64,000 nt of DNA from Leifsonia sp. ZF2019 (lineage in GTDB: Bacteria > Actinomycetota > Actinomycetes > Actinomycetales > Microbacteriaceae): NCBI RefSeq assembly GCF_019924635.1, contig NZ_CP065037.1, forward strand, positions 2,480,001 through 2,544,000. Direction: 5' to 3'. Below are positions 56,509 to 63,861 of this stretch, piece by piece (within the stretch, counting starts at the first letter, position 1; each line of letters begins with the position of its first letter). The notes beneath the pieces were generated by a model, which saw only the letters and a list, made by a program, of their open reading frames with translations, made no database searches and had not been told where the DNA came from. The position numbers were made by a program, and so were the translations under genes.

Positions 56509-56865
56509 TCAGTGGAACGAGTCTCCGCACGCGCACGAGCCGGTCGCGTTGGGGTTGTCGATCGTGAACCCCTGCTTCTGGATGGTGTCTTCGAAGTCGA
56601 TGGCGGCGCCGTCGAGGTACGGCACGCTCATCTTGTCGACGATGACCTCGACGCCGTCGAAGTCCACCGTGGCGTCGCCGTCGAGCATGCGCTCGTCGAA
56701 GTACAGCTGGTAGATCAGGCCGGAGCAGCCGCCGGGCTGGACGGCGACGCGCAGGCGCAGGTCGTCACGGCCCTCCTGCTCGAGCAGGCTCTTGACCTTG
56801 CTCGCCGCGGCCTCGGTCAGGCCGACGCCATGGGCCTTCGGCGCGGTCAGCGTTGTGTCGGTCAT
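56509..56865 (-). CDS. erpA: A-type iron-sulfur cluster insertion protein
   Basis: Carrier of 118 residues that delivers Fe-S clusters to target proteins. The three conserved cysteines are in QPGGCSGL and GSCACGDSF. Plausible clients in this window are QcrA, LipA and others. GAAGGAG precedes the ATG. The upstream region carries a TACAAT -10 and two near-identical palindromes, suggesting dedicated repression. Confidence 0.92.
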   Translation of the reverse strand: MTDTTLTAPKAHGVGLTEAAASKVKSLLEQEGRDDLRLRVAVQPGGCSGLIYQLYFDERMLDGDATVDFDGVEVIVDKMSVPYLDGAAIDFEDTIQKQGFTIDNPNATGSCACGDSFH

Positions 56866-56891
56866 GGAACTCCTTCACGGAATACGGGACA

Positions 56892-56934
56892 TCGGGAAAC
56901 CGAAATCTGCGTCGATTGTACGTCGGAAAACCGA
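56892..56934 (-). promoter_or_regulatory. erpA promoter with paired 12-bp palindromes
   Basis: TCGGGAAACCGA (56892-56903) and TCGGAAAACCGA (56923-56934) are 31 bp apart, about three helical turns. TACAAT (56920-56915, minus strand) lies between them, so one palindrome sits in the promoter spacer and the other just after the likely start (~56907). Both are in the 96-bp gap between the M20 gene and erpA. Confidence 0.6.
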
Positions 56935-56961
56935 GAGGCTGTCCAGACGTTCAGACGGCGC

Positions 56962-58398
56962 TCAGACCGTGCGGCGGTCGAGCCGGGCGAGCAGCAGCGC
57001 CTCCGCGAGGATGGCTCGCTTGAAGACGCCGAGGTGCAGCGACTCGTTGGGGCTGTGCGCCCGGGAGTCCGGGTCCTCCACACCCGTCACGAGGATCTGG
57101 GCGCCTGGGAACTCCCGCACGAGGTCGGCGATGAACGGGATGGACCCGCCCACCCCGGTCTCCGCGGCCTCGCGGCCCCAGGCGTCGGCCATGGCGCGCT
57201 TCGCCTCCGTGGCGGCCCAGCCGGCGGTGTCGACGAGGAAGGCCTCGCCGGTGTCCACGTCCGAGATGTCGACGTGGGCGCCGAACGGTGCATTCGCGCG
57301 GAGGTGCTTCTCGAGGGCCGCGAACGCCTCGGCGGCCGGCTGGCCGGGCGCGACGCGCGCGCTGACGCGGACCGCGGCGCTCGGCAGCAGTGTGTTGGAC
57401 GCGTTGGCGACGCTCGGAGCGTCGATCCCGGTGATCGTCACCGTCGGCTTCGACCAGAGGCGCGACAGGATGGGACCGGTGCCGACGGCCGTCACGCCGG
57501 GAAGCAGGGCGGCCTCCTCCCGGAACTGCTCCTCGCTGAGGTGGGGCGGCTCCTCCGCGTCGTCGTACGAGAGGAAGCCCTCGACCGCGACCGCCCCGTC
57601 CTCGTCGTGGAGCGTGGCGAGCAGCCTGATCAGCGCGAGCATGGCATCCGGGGCCGCTCCCCCGTACATTCCGGAGTGGGAGGCGTGCTCCAGCGTCGAG
57701 ACGGTGAGGCGGAACGTCACGTTGCCGCGCAGCGACACGGTCAGCGCCGGAGTGTCGACGTCGACGTTGTCCGAGTCGGCCACGACGATCACATCGGCCG
57801 CGAGGGCCGTCCTGTTCTCGTGCAGGAAGTTCGCGAACGATCGGGAGCCGAACTCCTCCTCGCCCTCGATGAAGACGGCGAGGCCGAGGTCGAAGTCGGG
57901 CCCGAGCGCCTCGACGAGGGCACGGATGCTCGCGACGTGCGACATCACACCGGCCTTGTCGTCGGCGGCGCCACGCCCGTAGAGGCGATCGCCGCGGACC
58001 GTCGGCTCGAACGGCGGCGTGTCCCAGTCCTCGTCGGACCCGGGGGGCTGGACGTCGTGGTGCGCGTAGAGCAGCACCGTCGGGCGTCCGTTGCGCGCCG
58101 CGCGCGTGGCGAGCACCGCGGGCTGGCCGAGCTGGTCGCCGTCGATCGGCGCCTGCTTCACCTCGACGCTCTCGAACACGCCGGTCTCGCTCAACAGTGC
58201 GGCGACCGCGTCAGCGCTCGCCCGCACGTTCGCGGGGTCGAACGCCGACCACGAGACCGAGGGGATGCGGACGAGTCGCGAGAGGTCGGCAACCGTGGAC
58301 GGCAGCCCGGTCTCGACGGCGGACCGCACGCGCTCCTCGGCCGCCGGATCGTCGGCTGCGGGCGAATACGGGTCGGAAGACGGCTGGGAGTCTGTCAT
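56962..58398 (-). CDS. M20 family dipeptidase/peptidase
   Basis: Two-metal exopeptidase of 478 residues. Metal motifs are LLYAHHDVQPPGSD (His, Asp) with catalytic Asp, GRGAADDKAGVMSH, and EGEEEFGS (catalytic Glu). The dimerisation domain follows the His of EHASHSGMYGG. It resembles bacterial M20 dipeptidases (PepV/CNDP type). The frame is open further upstream, but ATG 58398 has TAAGAT ending 7 nt before it. Confidence 0.9.
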   Translation of the reverse strand: MTDSQPSSDPYSPAADDPAAEERVRSAVETGLPSTVADLSRLVRIPSVSWSAFDPANVRASADAVAALLSETGVFESVEVKQAPIDGDQLGQPAVLATRAARNGRPTVLLYAHHDVQPPGSDEDWDTPPFEPTVRGDRLYGRGAADDKAGVMSHVASIRALVEALGPDFDLGLAVFIEGEEEFGSRSFANFLHENRTALAADVIVVADSDNVDVDTPALTVSLRGNVTFRLTVSTLEHASHSGMYGGAAPDAMLALIRLLATLHDEDGAVAVEGFLSYDDAEEPPHLSEEQFREEAALLPGVTAVGTGPILSRLWSKPTVTITGIDAPSVANASNTLLPSAAVRVSARVAPGQPAAEAFAALEKHLRANAPFGAHVDISDVDTGEAFLVDTAGWAATEAKRAMADAWGREAAETGVGGSIPFIADLVREFPGAQILVTGVEDPDSRAHSPNESLHLGVFKRAILAEALLLARLDRRTV

Positions 58399-58403
58399 GC
58401 GGG

Positions 58404-58411
58404 TAATCTTA
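58404..58411. promoter_or_regulatory. Overlapping divergent -10 elements, M20 gene and DUF3043 gene
   Basis: TAATCTTA reads as TAATCT on the plus strand (58404-58409) and TAAGAT on the minus strand (58411-58406). The minus element is 7 nt from the M20 ATG (leaderless). The plus element would give the DUF3043 gene a ~23-nt leader with a ribosome site. Confidence 0.5.
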
Positions 58412-58438
58412 AGTGACCCCACAACCGAAGGCTGAGCG

Positions 58439-59035
58439 TTGGCGAAACGAGACCACCCGGCGACCGAGGCGGAGACGCCGGTCGTCGAGACCCCTGAAGA
58501 GACTGCAGAGCGACTGACGCAGGGCAAGGGCGCTCCGACGCCGTCCCGGCGCGAGCAGGAGGCCGCCCGCAAACGCCCTCTGGTGCCGGGCGACCGCAAG
58601 GAGGCGGCCCGCAATGCCCGCGCCAAGCAGGCGGAGGCGCGCGAGAAGGCCCGCGTCGGCATGGCCAACGGCGACGAGCGCTACCTCACCGCCCGCGATC
58701 GGGGACCGCAGCGACGCTATGTGCGCGACTACGTCGACGCACGCTTCAGCATCGGCGAGTTCCTCATCCCGGTCATGCTGGTCATCATCATCCTGAGCTT
58801 CCTGCCGTGGCAGTTCCTGCAGGTGTGGGCCCTGTTCGCGCTGTGGGCGTTCTTCCTGATCTCCGTCCTCGACTGCATCGTGCTCGGCTTCCTGGTGCGC
58901 AAGCGCATCGCCGCGAAGTACGGCGCCGACAAGGTGGAGCGCGGCCTGCGCTGGTACGCCTCGATGCGCGCGCTGCAGCTGCGCGTGATGCGTCTGCCCA
59001 AGCCGCAGGTCAAGCGCGGCCAGTACCCGGCCTGA
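58439..59035 (+). CDS. DUF3043 family membrane protein
   Basis: Actinobacterial conserved protein of 198 residues. A long basic hydrophilic N-terminus (~1-95, with RREQEAARKRPLVPGDRKEAAR) precedes two membrane helices (FLIPVMLVIIILSFL and LFALWAFFLISVLDCIVLGF) and a basic tail. Function unknown. TTG start with GAAGG 8-9 nt upstream. rnhA begins 1 nt after its stop. Confidence 0.85.
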   Translation: MAKRDHPATEAETPVVETPEETAERLTQGKGAPTPSRREQEAARKRPLVPGDRKEAARNARAKQAEAREKARVGMANGDERYLTARDRGPQRRYVRDYVDARFSIGEFLIPVMLVIIILSFLPWQFLQVWALFALWAFFLISVLDCIVLGFLVRKRIAAKYGADKVERGLRWYASMRALQLRVMRLPKPQVKRGQYPA

Positions 59036-59036
59036 C

Positions 59037-59984
59037 GTGACGATCGTCGCTGCCGCCGACGGGTCCGCCCTCGGCAATCCCGGTCCGGCCGGGTGGGCGT
59101 GGTACGTCGACGACGACTGCTGGTCGGCCGGCGGCTGGCCGCACGGCACCAACAACCAGGGCGAGCTGATGGCCGTCATCGATCTGCTGGAGTCCACGGC
59201 TCACCTCGACGACGACCTGCGCATCCTGTGCGACAGCCAGTACGTGATCAACGCCGTCACCAAATGGATGGCGGGCTGGAAGCGCAAGGGCTGGCGCAAG
59301 GCGGACGGCGCTCCCGTGCTCAACCGCGAGCTGCTCGAGCGTCTCGACCGCGCGTTGCAGGGCCGGCGGTACTCGTTCGAGTGGGTCAAGGGTCACGCCG
59401 GCCACGATCTCAACGAGGCCGCCGACGCGCGCGCACGAGCCGTCGCGACCGCGTATCAGAAGGGCGACCCCATCCCGATCGGACCGGGCTGGCCGCACGC
59501 ACCGCAGAAAGCCGTGACCGCGTCGGATGCCGTGCGGGCGGACGACGTTCCGGACGCGACGGCGGCCACCGCCCCCTCTCCCTCTCTCGCGACGCCCGAG
59601 CCCGCGCTCGAGCTCGACATCTTCGGCGATCTCGCCGCGGCCGAGACCGACGAGGAGCTCGTCGCCCGTCTCGAGAGCGAACTGCTCGACCCCGCGGTGC
59701 GCTCCGACGCCTCCCGCGTGGCGGAACTGTTGCACCCCGACTTCGAGGAGATCGGACGTTCCGGCCGGCTCTGGGGCCGCGACGAGATGCTTCAGGCCCT
59801 CGCGGACGAGGAGTCGGCGCCGATCGAGTTCGACGTACTGAACACGGCGAGCGTCGCCGACGGCGTCATCCTGCTGACGGCGCGCACGATGGACGCGCGC
59901 GGAGGATCGCTTCGGAGCTCGCTCTGGCAGCGCACCGGGGGCCGCTGGCGCCTACGCTTCCACCAGGGCACGCCGGAGGCGTAG
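59037..59984 (+). CDS. rnhA: Ribonuclease HI fused to an NTF2-like (DUF4440) domain
   Basis: Residues 1-~145 are RNase HI, which cuts RNA in RNA-DNA hybrids, with all catalytic residues: Asp8 (ADGSALGNPG), Glu43 (NNQGELMAV), Asp66 (CDSQYV), His120 and Asp130 (KGHAGHDLNEAAD). After a ~50-residue linker, residues ~200-315 (LHPDFEEIGRSGRLWGRDEML, WRLRFHQGTP) form a DUF4440/SnoaL-type domain of unknown role. GTG start 1 nt after DUF3043. The 3' end overlaps convergent pyrD by 33 bp. Confidence 0.9.
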   Translation: MTIVAAADGSALGNPGPAGWAWYVDDDCWSAGGWPHGTNNQGELMAVIDLLESTAHLDDDLRILCDSQYVINAVTKWMAGWKRKGWRKADGAPVLNRELLERLDRALQGRRYSFEWVKGHAGHDLNEAADARARAVATAYQKGDPIPIGPGWPHAPQKAVTASDAVRADDVPDATAATAPSPSLATPEPALELDIFGDLAAAETDEELVARLESELLDPAVRSDASRVAELLHPDFEEIGRSGRLWGRDEMLQALADEESAPIEFDVLNTASVADGVILLTARTMDARGGSLRSSLWQRTGGRWRLRFHQGTPEA

Positions 59985-60995
59985 CAGCCCACGGTTGATC
60001 TGCCGCCCCCACAGCGGACCGCGGTAGAGGAATGCCGTGTAGCCCTGCACCAGGGTCGCCCCTGCGTCGAGACGCTCCTGCACGTCCTCCGCGGTCTCCA
60101 CTCCCCCGACGGAGATGACGCAGAGCTCCGCGGGCACCGACGCGCGGATCAGCTTCAGCACCTCGAGCGACCGTGCGGCGAGCGGTGCGCCGGAGAGCCC
60201 GCCCGCACCGGCCGCAGCCACGACGGCGGGATCGGTGCGCAGCCCCTCGCGCGCGATCGTGGTGTTCGTGGCGATGATGCCCGCGAGTCCGAGGCGCACG
60301 ACGAGCTCCGCGATGCGCTGCACCTGCTCGTCCGTGAGGTCGGGGGCGATCTTCACCAGCAAGGGCTTCTCCCCCGCGACCTCCTTCACGGCGCCGAGCA
60401 GCGGCGCCAGGAGGTCGAGCTCCTGCAGACCGCGCAGGCCCGGGGTGTTCGGCGAGCTCACGTTGACCACCAGATAGTCCGCCACCGGGGCGAGCGCGCG
60501 GGCGCTCGTCAGGTAGTCGGCGGTCGCGTCCTCGACCGCGACCACCCGGCTCTTGCCGATGTTGACCCCGAGCACGGGACGACGCCGGGCGCGCCGCACA
60601 CGCAGGAGGCGGTTCGCCGCCGCCCCCGCTCCGTGGTTGTTGAATCCCATGCGGTTGACGACGGCGCGGTCCGGGATGAGACGGAACAGCCGCGGCGTGT
60701 CGTTGCCGGGCTGGGCGATCGCGGTGATCGTGCCGACCTCGACGTGGCCGAAGCCGAGTGCGCCCAGGCCGAGCACGCCCTCACCGTCCTTGTCGAACCC
60801 GGCGGCGACGCCGAACGGCGAGTCGAACCGCAGGCCGAGAGCCTCCACCGCGAGCGACGGGTCGGGCGCCGTGAAGCGACGCGCCAGGCCGCCGAGACCG
60901 AGTGCCGGGAGCGCTCTGATCACGAGGAAGGCGAGGTGGTGGGCCCGCTCGGGGTCGAGCTTGGAGAGGACGAGGTTGAAGAGTGTGGGATACAT
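59952..60995 (-). CDS. pyrD: Dihydroorotate dehydrogenase, class 2
   Basis: Membrane-associated, quinone-linked pyrimidine enzyme of 347 residues. The class 2 N-terminal helices (LFNLVLSKLDPERAHHLAFL) are present. It shows GFDKDGEGV, NRMGFNNHGA, the catalytic Ser in VNVSSPNTPGLRGLQ, IATNTTI and ISVGGV. TATTCT (61010-61005) ends 9 nt before the ATG. Confidence 0.96.
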   Translation of the reverse strand: MYPTLFNLVLSKLDPERAHHLAFLVIRALPALGLGGLARRFTAPDPSLAVEALGLRFDSPFGVAAGFDKDGEGVLGLGALGFGHVEVGTITAIAQPGNDTPRLFRLIPDRAVVNRMGFNNHGAGAAANRLLRVRRARRRPVLGVNIGKSRVVAVEDATADYLTSARALAPVADYLVVNVSSPNTPGLRGLQELDLLAPLLGAVKEVAGEKPLLVKIAPDLTDEQVQRIAELVVRLGLAGIIATNTTIAREGLRTDPAVVAAAGAGGLSGAPLAARSLEVLKLIRASVPAELCVISVGGVETAEDVQERLDAGATLVQGYTAFLYRGPLWGRQINRGLLRLRRALVEA

Positions 60996-61004
60996 GCCGG
61001 TTCG

Positions 61005-61010
61005 AGAATA
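61005..61010 (-). promoter_or_regulatory. -10 element TATTCT, pyrD
   Basis: TATTCT on the minus strand, 9 nt before the pyrD ATG, implying a leader of at most a few bases. Confidence 0.4.
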
Positions 61011-61037
61011 CCGCGCGGCGGCGTTCGGGCCGGCGCG

Positions 61038-61511
61038 TCAGGCCTGCAGCTCGGCGGGCTCGCCGTGGTGGGCGACCCGCAGCTGCCGGATGGCCTCCTC
61101 GAAGTCGTCGAGCGAGTCGAAACCCTGGTAGACGCTCGCGAACCGCAGGTAGGCGACCTCGTCGAGCTCGCGCAGCTCGGGGAGGATCGCCAGGCCGATG
61201 TCGTTCGCCTCGATCTGCGAGGCGCCGGTCGACCGGATCGTCTCCTCCACCTTCTGCGCCAGCACGGCCAGGTCGGAGTCGGTCACCGGACGACCCTGGC
61301 AGGCCTTGCGCACACCGAGCATGATCTTCTCGCGGCTGAACGGCTCCGCCACCCCGCTGCGCTTGATGACGCTAAGGCTCGCCGTCTCCGTCGTGGAGAA
61401 CCGGCGACCGCATTCGGGGCACTGCCGCCGGCGACGGATGGAGAGTCCGTCGTCGCTGGTCCGGGAGTCGATGACGCGGGAGTCCGGGTGGCGGCAGAAG
61501 GGGCAGAACAT
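61038..61511 (-). CDS. nrdR: Transcriptional repressor NrdR
   Basis: Repressor of ribonucleotide reductase genes, 157 residues. The zinc ribbon (Cys3, Cys6, Cys31, Cys34) is followed by an ATP-cone ([24 protein letters not shown]) that senses ATP/dATP. No nrd gene is in the window. The ATG has TAGAAT ending 6 nt upstream, and hisD ends 29 bp upstream. Confidence 0.97.
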   Translation of the reverse strand: MFCPFCRHPDSRVIDSRTSDDGLSIRRRRQCPECGRRFSTTETASLSVIKRSGVAEPFSREKIMLGVRKACQGRPVTDSDLAVLAQKVEETIRSTGASQIEANDIGLAILPELRELDEVAYLRFASVYQGFDSLDDFEEAIRQLRVAHHGEPAELQA

Positions 61512-61517
61512 GCCTGA

Positions 61518-61523
61518 ATTCTA
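61518..61523 (-). promoter_or_regulatory. -10 element TAGAAT, leaderless nrdR
   Basis: TAGAAT on the minus strand followed by TCAGGC (6 nt) and the nrdR ATG. Confidence 0.65.
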
Positions 61524-61540
61524 GCGGCTCGCGCAGGAGG

Positions 61541-62860
61541 TCAGGCGTCCTCGCCGTCGTCGAACCGGATGGTGACCGCAGCGCCGTGCGCGGGCAGGTC
61601 CTCCGCGCTCGACAGGGCGACGATGCGGTCGGCGACCTCGCGGAGCGCGTCGCGGTCGTAGCGGATCACCTGCTGGGGTCGGAGGAACGAGTAGGCGCCG
61701 AGTCCGGGCGAGAACCGCGCCTGGCCCCCGGTGGGCAGAACGTGGTTCGAGCCCGCGAGGTAATCGCCCAGGCTGACCGGCGCGCTCGGCCCGACGAAGA
61801 TCGCCCCGGCGTTCTGGATGTCGGCGAGGACCGTGTCGGGGTCGGCCGTCTGGATCTCGAGGTGCTCGGGGCCGTAGGCGTTGCTGAACGCGGCGGCGGC
61901 GGCCAGGTCGTCGACGAGGACGATCGCGGACTGCGGGCCGCCGAGCGCGGTGCGCACGCGGTCGCTGTGCCGGGTGGGGGCGACGAGCCCCTCCAGTTCG
62001 GCGACGACACGCTCCGCGAACGCGGGGCTGTCGGTGACGAGCAGTGAGGCGGCGGCCTCGTCGTGTTCGGCCTGGCTCACCAGGTCGGCGGCGACGAATC
62101 GCGCATCGGCCGCTTCGTCCGCGATCACCAGGATCTCGGTCGTGCCGGCCTCGGAGTCGATGCCCGTCTTGCCGCGCACCACGCGCTTGGCCGCGGCCAC
62201 GTAGATGTTGCCCGGGCCGGTGATGACCTGGACCGGATCCAGGCCGATCTCCTCCACGCCCCACGCGAGCGCCCCGATCGCACCGGCGCCGCCCATGGCG
62301 TACACCTCGTCGATTCCCAGCAGCCCGGCCGCCCCCAGGATGACCGGGTGGACCGACCCCCCGAACTCGCGCTGCGGCGGGCTCGCGAGCGCCACCGACG
62401 CCACCCCGGCGATCTGCACGGGCACCGCGTTCATGACGACGCTCGACGCCAGGACGGCCTTGCCGCCCGGCACGTACAGACCGGCGCGCTCGACCGGCTG
62501 CCAGCGCTGGACGATCGTCGCCCCCGGGCCGATGCGCGTCTCCGCCGCAGGCGGCACCTGCACGGCGGTCGCCTCGCGCACGCGCGCGATCGCCTCCTCC
62601 AGGGCTTCGCGGACATCGGTGGGGAGCCCCTCCACCGCCGCCGCGATGTCGTCGGCGGGAACGCGGATCGCCGCGGGGGCGCCGCCGTCGAACCGCTGCG
62701 CCTGCTCGCGCAAGGCGTCCGCACCTCGGGCGCGAACGTCCTCGATCAGCTCGGTCGCGACATGCATCGCGACCTGGACGTCCACGACGGGACGGGGGAC
62801 GAGGCGCTCGAAAGCGGCACGAGTAGGCTGGATTCCGCGGAGGTCGATGGTCTGCATCAT
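61541..62860 (-). CDS. hisD: Histidinol dehydrogenase
   Basis: Last enzyme of histidine synthesis, oxidising histidinol twice with NAD, zinc-dependent. It has 439 residues with ITGPGNIYVAAAKR, SEAGTTEILVIADE, the catalytic VSQAEHDEAA, GPEHLEIQ and NHVLPTGGQARFSPGL. The start offers two adjacent ATGs (62860, 62857). TAGGCT ends 9 nt before the first. Confidence 0.96.
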   Translation of the reverse strand: MMQTIDLRGIQPTRAAFERLVPRPVVDVQVAMHVATELIEDVRARGADALREQAQRFDGGAPAAIRVPADDIAAAVEGLPTDVREALEEAIARVREATAVQVPPAAETRIGPGATIVQRWQPVERAGLYVPGGKAVLASSVVMNAVPVQIAGVASVALASPPQREFGGSVHPVILGAAGLLGIDEVYAMGGAGAIGALAWGVEEIGLDPVQVITGPGNIYVAAAKRVVRGKTGIDSEAGTTEILVIADEAADARFVAADLVSQAEHDEAAASLLVTDSPAFAERVVAELEGLVAPTRHSDRVRTALGGPQSAIVLVDDLAAAAAFSNAYGPEHLEIQTADPDTVLADIQNAGAIFVGPSAPVSLGDYLAGSNHVLPTGGQARFSPGLGAYSFLRPQQVIRYDRDALREVADRIVALSSAEDLPAHGAAVTIRFDDGEDA

Positions 62861-62869
62861 GGCCAGCCC

Positions 62870-62875
62870 AGCCTA
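62870..62875 (-). promoter_or_regulatory. -10 element TAGGCT, hisD
   Basis: TAGGCT on the minus strand, 9 nt before the first hisD ATG; slightly longer than the 6-7 nt seen at other genes. Confidence 0.4.
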
Positions 62876-62941
62876 TCCGCTCCCTCTCCCGTGTGACGGC
62901 GCGCGGAATTCTCCCCACCGATTGGTGCTTGCAGTAGACAT

Positions 62942-63472
62942 ATGAACAGCGCATCCCCCGACTCCACCGACGGCACCGTCACCGACGCGACCCCGGACCT
63001 GGCGGCGTTCCGCCAGACGTTCCGCCGCCACGCCGCCGGCGTCGCGATCGTCACCGCCCTCGGAACGGACGGGAAGCCGGTCGGCTTCACAGCCACCTCG
63101 CTCGCCTCCCTGGCCGCCGTGCCGCCGCTCGCCACCTTCAACATGGCGCTCTCGGCCTCCAGCTGGCCGGCCATCGCCGAGACGGACCGCGTCGTCATCC
63201 ACACGCTCGGCGTGCGCAACAAAGCCGCGGCGCAGAAGCTGGCCGGCGACAACGCCCAGCGCTTCGAGGGTGAGCACTGGTACGCCGGCCCGCACGGCCT
63301 CCCTGTCATCAAGGACACGACCGCGTGGATGGTCGGGCGCATCATCGAGCGTGTCACGGTGCACAACAGCGCCGTCGTCGTGGTGCAGATCGAACAAGGC
63401 GGCCTCGGCGCCGAGGACGCCCCTCTGCTCTACCACGAGCGGCGCTACCACCGCCCCGCCGAGCTCGACTGA
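62942..63472 (+). CDS. Flavin reductase-like FMN-binding protein
   Basis: Protein of 176 residues of the flavin reductase-like family (HpaC type). It has FRRHAAGVAIVTALGTDGKPVGFTATSLASLAAVPPLATFNMA and later HTLGVRNKAAAQKLAG and ERVTVHNSAVVVVQIEQG. It probably reduces free flavin for a partner monooxygenase not seen here, or binds FMN itself. TAGACA lies directly against the ATG, too close to be its -10, so the start or promoter is less certain. Confidence 0.85.
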   Translation: MNSASPDSTDGTVTDATPDLAAFRQTFRRHAAGVAIVTALGTDGKPVGFTATSLASLAAVPPLATFNMALSASSWPAIAETDRVVIHTLGVRNKAAAQKLAGDNAQRFEGEHWYAGPHGLPVIKDTTAWMVGRIIERVTVHNSAVVVVQIEQGGLGAEDAPLLYHERRYHRPAELD

Positions 63473-63483
63473 GCAGACCCGCG

Positions 63484-63849
63484 TCAGTCGAGCTCGCGCA
63501 GTTGCGCCGTGCGCTCTCCGCCCGCTGTGCCGGTGTTGACAGTGCCCGTGGGCTCGAACAGCACGGCCTCCACCTCCTCATCGGCCTTCGGGCAGTGCTC
63601 GATCCCGCGCGGCACCACGTAGACGTCGCCCTCGCCCAGGGTCACGTCGCCGTCGCGCAGCTGAATGGTCAGCTCGCCGCGGAGCACCAGGAACAGCTCG
63701 TCCGTGTCGGGGTGCTCGTGCCACACGAACTCGCCGAGCAGCTTCACCACCTTGACGTCGTAGTCGTTCACACTCGTCAGCCGGTGCGGCTGCCAGTGCT
63801 CGCCGATCCGTGAGAGTGCCTCGTGCAGATTGCGGACGCCGTCGCTCAT
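63484..63849 (-). CDS. Cupin domain protein
   Basis: Single-domain cupin of 121 residues. Motif 1 is FVWHEHPDTDELFLVLRGEL (His, His, Glu metal ligands) and motif 2 is in GDVYVVPRGIEHCPKA (His). The specific substrate is unknown. ATG 63849 follows TAGCGT at 6 nt; GGGAG is also present in that spacer, so it could be either leaderless or leadered. Confidence 0.87.
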   Translation of the reverse strand: MSDGVRNLHEALSRIGEHWQPHRLTSVNDYDVKVVKLLGEFVWHEHPDTDELFLVLRGELTIQLRDGDVTLGEGDVYVVPRGIEHCPKADEEVEAVLFEPTGTVNTGTAGGERTAQLRELD

Positions 63850-63855
63850 GCTCCC

Positions 63856-63861
63856 ACGCTA
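63856..63861 (-). promoter_or_regulatory. -10 element TAGCGT, cupin gene, built on the dnaE stop
   Basis: TAGCGT on the minus strand begins with the TAG stop codon of the upstream dnaE and ends 6 nt before the cupin ATG. Confidence 0.55.

Noticed and set aside
62935..62940. TAGACA as leaderless -10 of the flavin reductase gene
   Set aside because: It ends 1 nt before the ATG, so transcription would begin inside the gene. Left unassigned.
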